The position numbers and the translations under genes are program-made. Below are positions 14,595 to 15,490 of a stretch of DNA of 15,490 nt, in pieces (positions within the stretch are counted from its first letter, which is position 1; every line of letters begins with the position of its first letter). The stretch is from contig JAJYHA010000206.1 in the NCBI GenBank assembly GCA_021784995.1, positions 1-15,490 of the forward strand. Direction: 5' to 3'. Under the pieces are notes generated by a model, which worked only from the letters and a program-made list of their open reading frames with translations, had not been told where the DNA came from and did not search any database. The DNA comes from Myxococcales bacterium (lineage in GTDB: Bacteria; Myxococcota; Myxococcia; Myxococcales; Anaeromyxobacteraceae).

Positions 14595-15464
14595 CCGGAG
14601 CTCGCCCAGCTTCTCGAGGCTGCAGGCGAGCTCGTCACCCGCCTTGAGCCACACCCGCTGCGCCTCGGGCTTTCCCTGGATGACGCCCTCCGGCGTCCCG
14701 GTGAAGATGATGTCGCCGGGCCGGAGCGTCATGATGCCCGAGATGTAGCTGATCATCTGCCGCGTGTTGAAGATGAAGTCCGACGTGTTCGAGGACTGCC
14801 GCGTCTCCCCGTTGACGCGGCACTCGATCTTGAGGTTGTCGGGGTCGATCTGATCGGCGGTGACGAGGTGTGGGCCGAGCGGCGCGAACTGGTCGGGCGT
14901 CTTGCCGGCCATCCACTGGCCGCCGGTCTCGAGCTGCAGGTCGCGGGCCGTGAAGTCGTTCCCCGTGCAGTACCCGGCCACGTGGGAGAGCGCGTCGGCC
15001 TCGGAGACGTCCTTCGTCTCCTTGCCCATCACGATGACCAGCTCGACCTCGTAGTCGAACTTCCGTGCGACCTTCACCGGGAGCCGGACCGTCCCGCGGT
15101 GGGAGTTGAGCGTGGTGTTGTACTTGCTGAAGAGGACCGGCTGCTTCGGGACGGGGGCGCCGATCTCGTGCGCGTGCCGGCGATAGTTCAGGCCCACGCA
15201 CACGATCTTCTCGGGCCGGGTCACGACCGGGCCGTACTCGATGGCGCCCTCGTCGAGGAAGGCCTTGCGCGCGGCCGTCGAGGCCAGGGCCGCCGCGACG
15301 ATCGCCTCGAGGCGCGGCCCGTCCTCGTGCTGCAGCAGGTCGTCCATGGTGGCGGGGCCGGCCATCCCGAGGAGGCGCATCGCCGCCGGCACGTCGAGGA
15401 CGCCCTTGCTCGTCCGGGCCGCGAGGCGGTAGGCCCCCTCCCGTCGGATGGTGAGCAGCGTCAT
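14580..15464 (-). CDS. fumarylacetoacetate hydrolase (FAH) family protein
   Basis: This 294-residue protein has the FAH fold, whose members are Mg/Mn-dependent hydrolases, decarboxylases or isomerases acting on dicarbonyl acids from aromatic or sugar catabolism. Visible motifs are CVGLNYRRHAHE (89-100, with the family histidine), KFDYEVELVIVMGKE with metal ligands E139 and E141, GYCTGNDFTARDLQ with D170, KTPDQFAPLGPHLV and DIIFTGTPEGV (251-261). The N-terminal 80 residues form the usual small domain. The length matches bacterial 2-hydroxyhepta-2,4-diene-1,7-dioate isomerase-like or acylpyruvate hydrolase proteins, but not the longer true FAH. The ATG at 15462-15464 was chosen; the frame stays open to the window edge, so an upstream start cannot be excluded. 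It shares no operon with the catabolic genes to the left. Confidence 0.9.
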   Translation of the reverse strand: MTLLTIRREGAYRLAARTSKGVLDVPAAMRLLGMAGPATMDDLLQHEDGPRLEAIVAAALASTAARKAFLDEGAIEYGPVVTRPEKIVCVGLNYRRHAHEIGAPVPKQPVLFSKYNTTLNSHRGTVRLPVKVARKFDYEVELVIVMGKETKDVSEADALSHVAGYCTGNDFTARDLQLETGGQWMAGKTPDQFAPLGPHLVTADQIDPDNLKIECRVNGETRQSSNTSDFIFNTRQMISYISGIMTLRPGDIIFTGTPEGVIQGKPEAQRVWLKAGDELACSLEKLGELRFTLT

Positions 15465-15490
15465 GCGGCGCGCCAGCCCGCGGGCATGCC
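15461..15490 (-). CDS. possible 3' end of an upstream leftward gene
   Basis: On the minus strand, a frame open from the window edge ends GMPAGWRAA then TGA at 15461-15463, overlapping the FAH-family ATG as ATGA. This is the same stop/start overlap used at 7324, so a coupled upstream gene is plausible. Only about nine codons are visible; nothing about the product can be said. Confidence 0.25.
   Translation of the reverse strand, partial: GMPAGWRAA

Overview
This window is very GC-rich, with G or C at nearly every third codon position. It has dense operons, frequent GTG starts and stop/start overlaps, and it looks like a chromosomal segment of a high-GC Gram-negative bacterium. A Tat-type signal, Liv-type ABC transporters, a DUF3014 protein and a SenB-like protein fit a proteobacterium or myxobacterium (for example an Anaeromyxobacter-like organism). 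That placement is a guess from general character, because no phylogenetic marker is present. No rRNA, tRNA, CRISPR array, insertion sequence or phage gene was seen.

Layout. 1-612: 3' end of a DUF3014 protein (+). 643-1980: class III PLP aminotransferase (-). 1981-2208: divergent control region with two A/T-rich islands sharing TATTGTA, and two long G runs in the aminotransferase leader. 2209-11612: a tightly packed rightward series made of a PuuR-like XRE-cupin regulator, a Tat-exported substrate-binding protein, LivH, LivM, LivG and LivF components, an M20 hydantoinase/carbamoylase-type amidohydrolase, an MlrC-like M81 metallopeptidase, a PPOX-fold flavin-binding protein and an EamA exporter. 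11647-12618: a SenB-like (TIGR04348) glycosyltransferase (-). 12696-13673: a D-2-hydroxyacid dehydrogenase (+). 13721-14593: a solitary N6/N4 DNA methyltransferase (+). 14580-15464: a fumarylacetoacetate-hydrolase (FAH) family protein (-), overlapping the methyltransferase tail to tail.

How the genes may work together (inference). The first two thirds read as a regulated uptake-and-catabolism module. The regulator senses a small ligand through its cupin domain, the Liv-type importer brings in an amino-acid-like or ureido/amide compound, the M20 and M81 metallohydrolases cleave C-N bonds, and the divergent aminotransferase removes an amino group. The substrate cannot be read from the sequence; beta-alanine, taurine, a polyamine-like compound or an N-carbamoyl amino acid are all possible. 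I know of no described pathway with exactly this gene set.

The most striking anomaly is LivF. It carries Walker A and Walker B but has lost, in frame, about 30 residues that normally hold the ABC signature (C-loop). Either this is a real asymmetric or dead transporter, or the assembly dropped about 90 bases. A second point of interest is the SenB-like gene, which has no SenA or SenC partner within the window.
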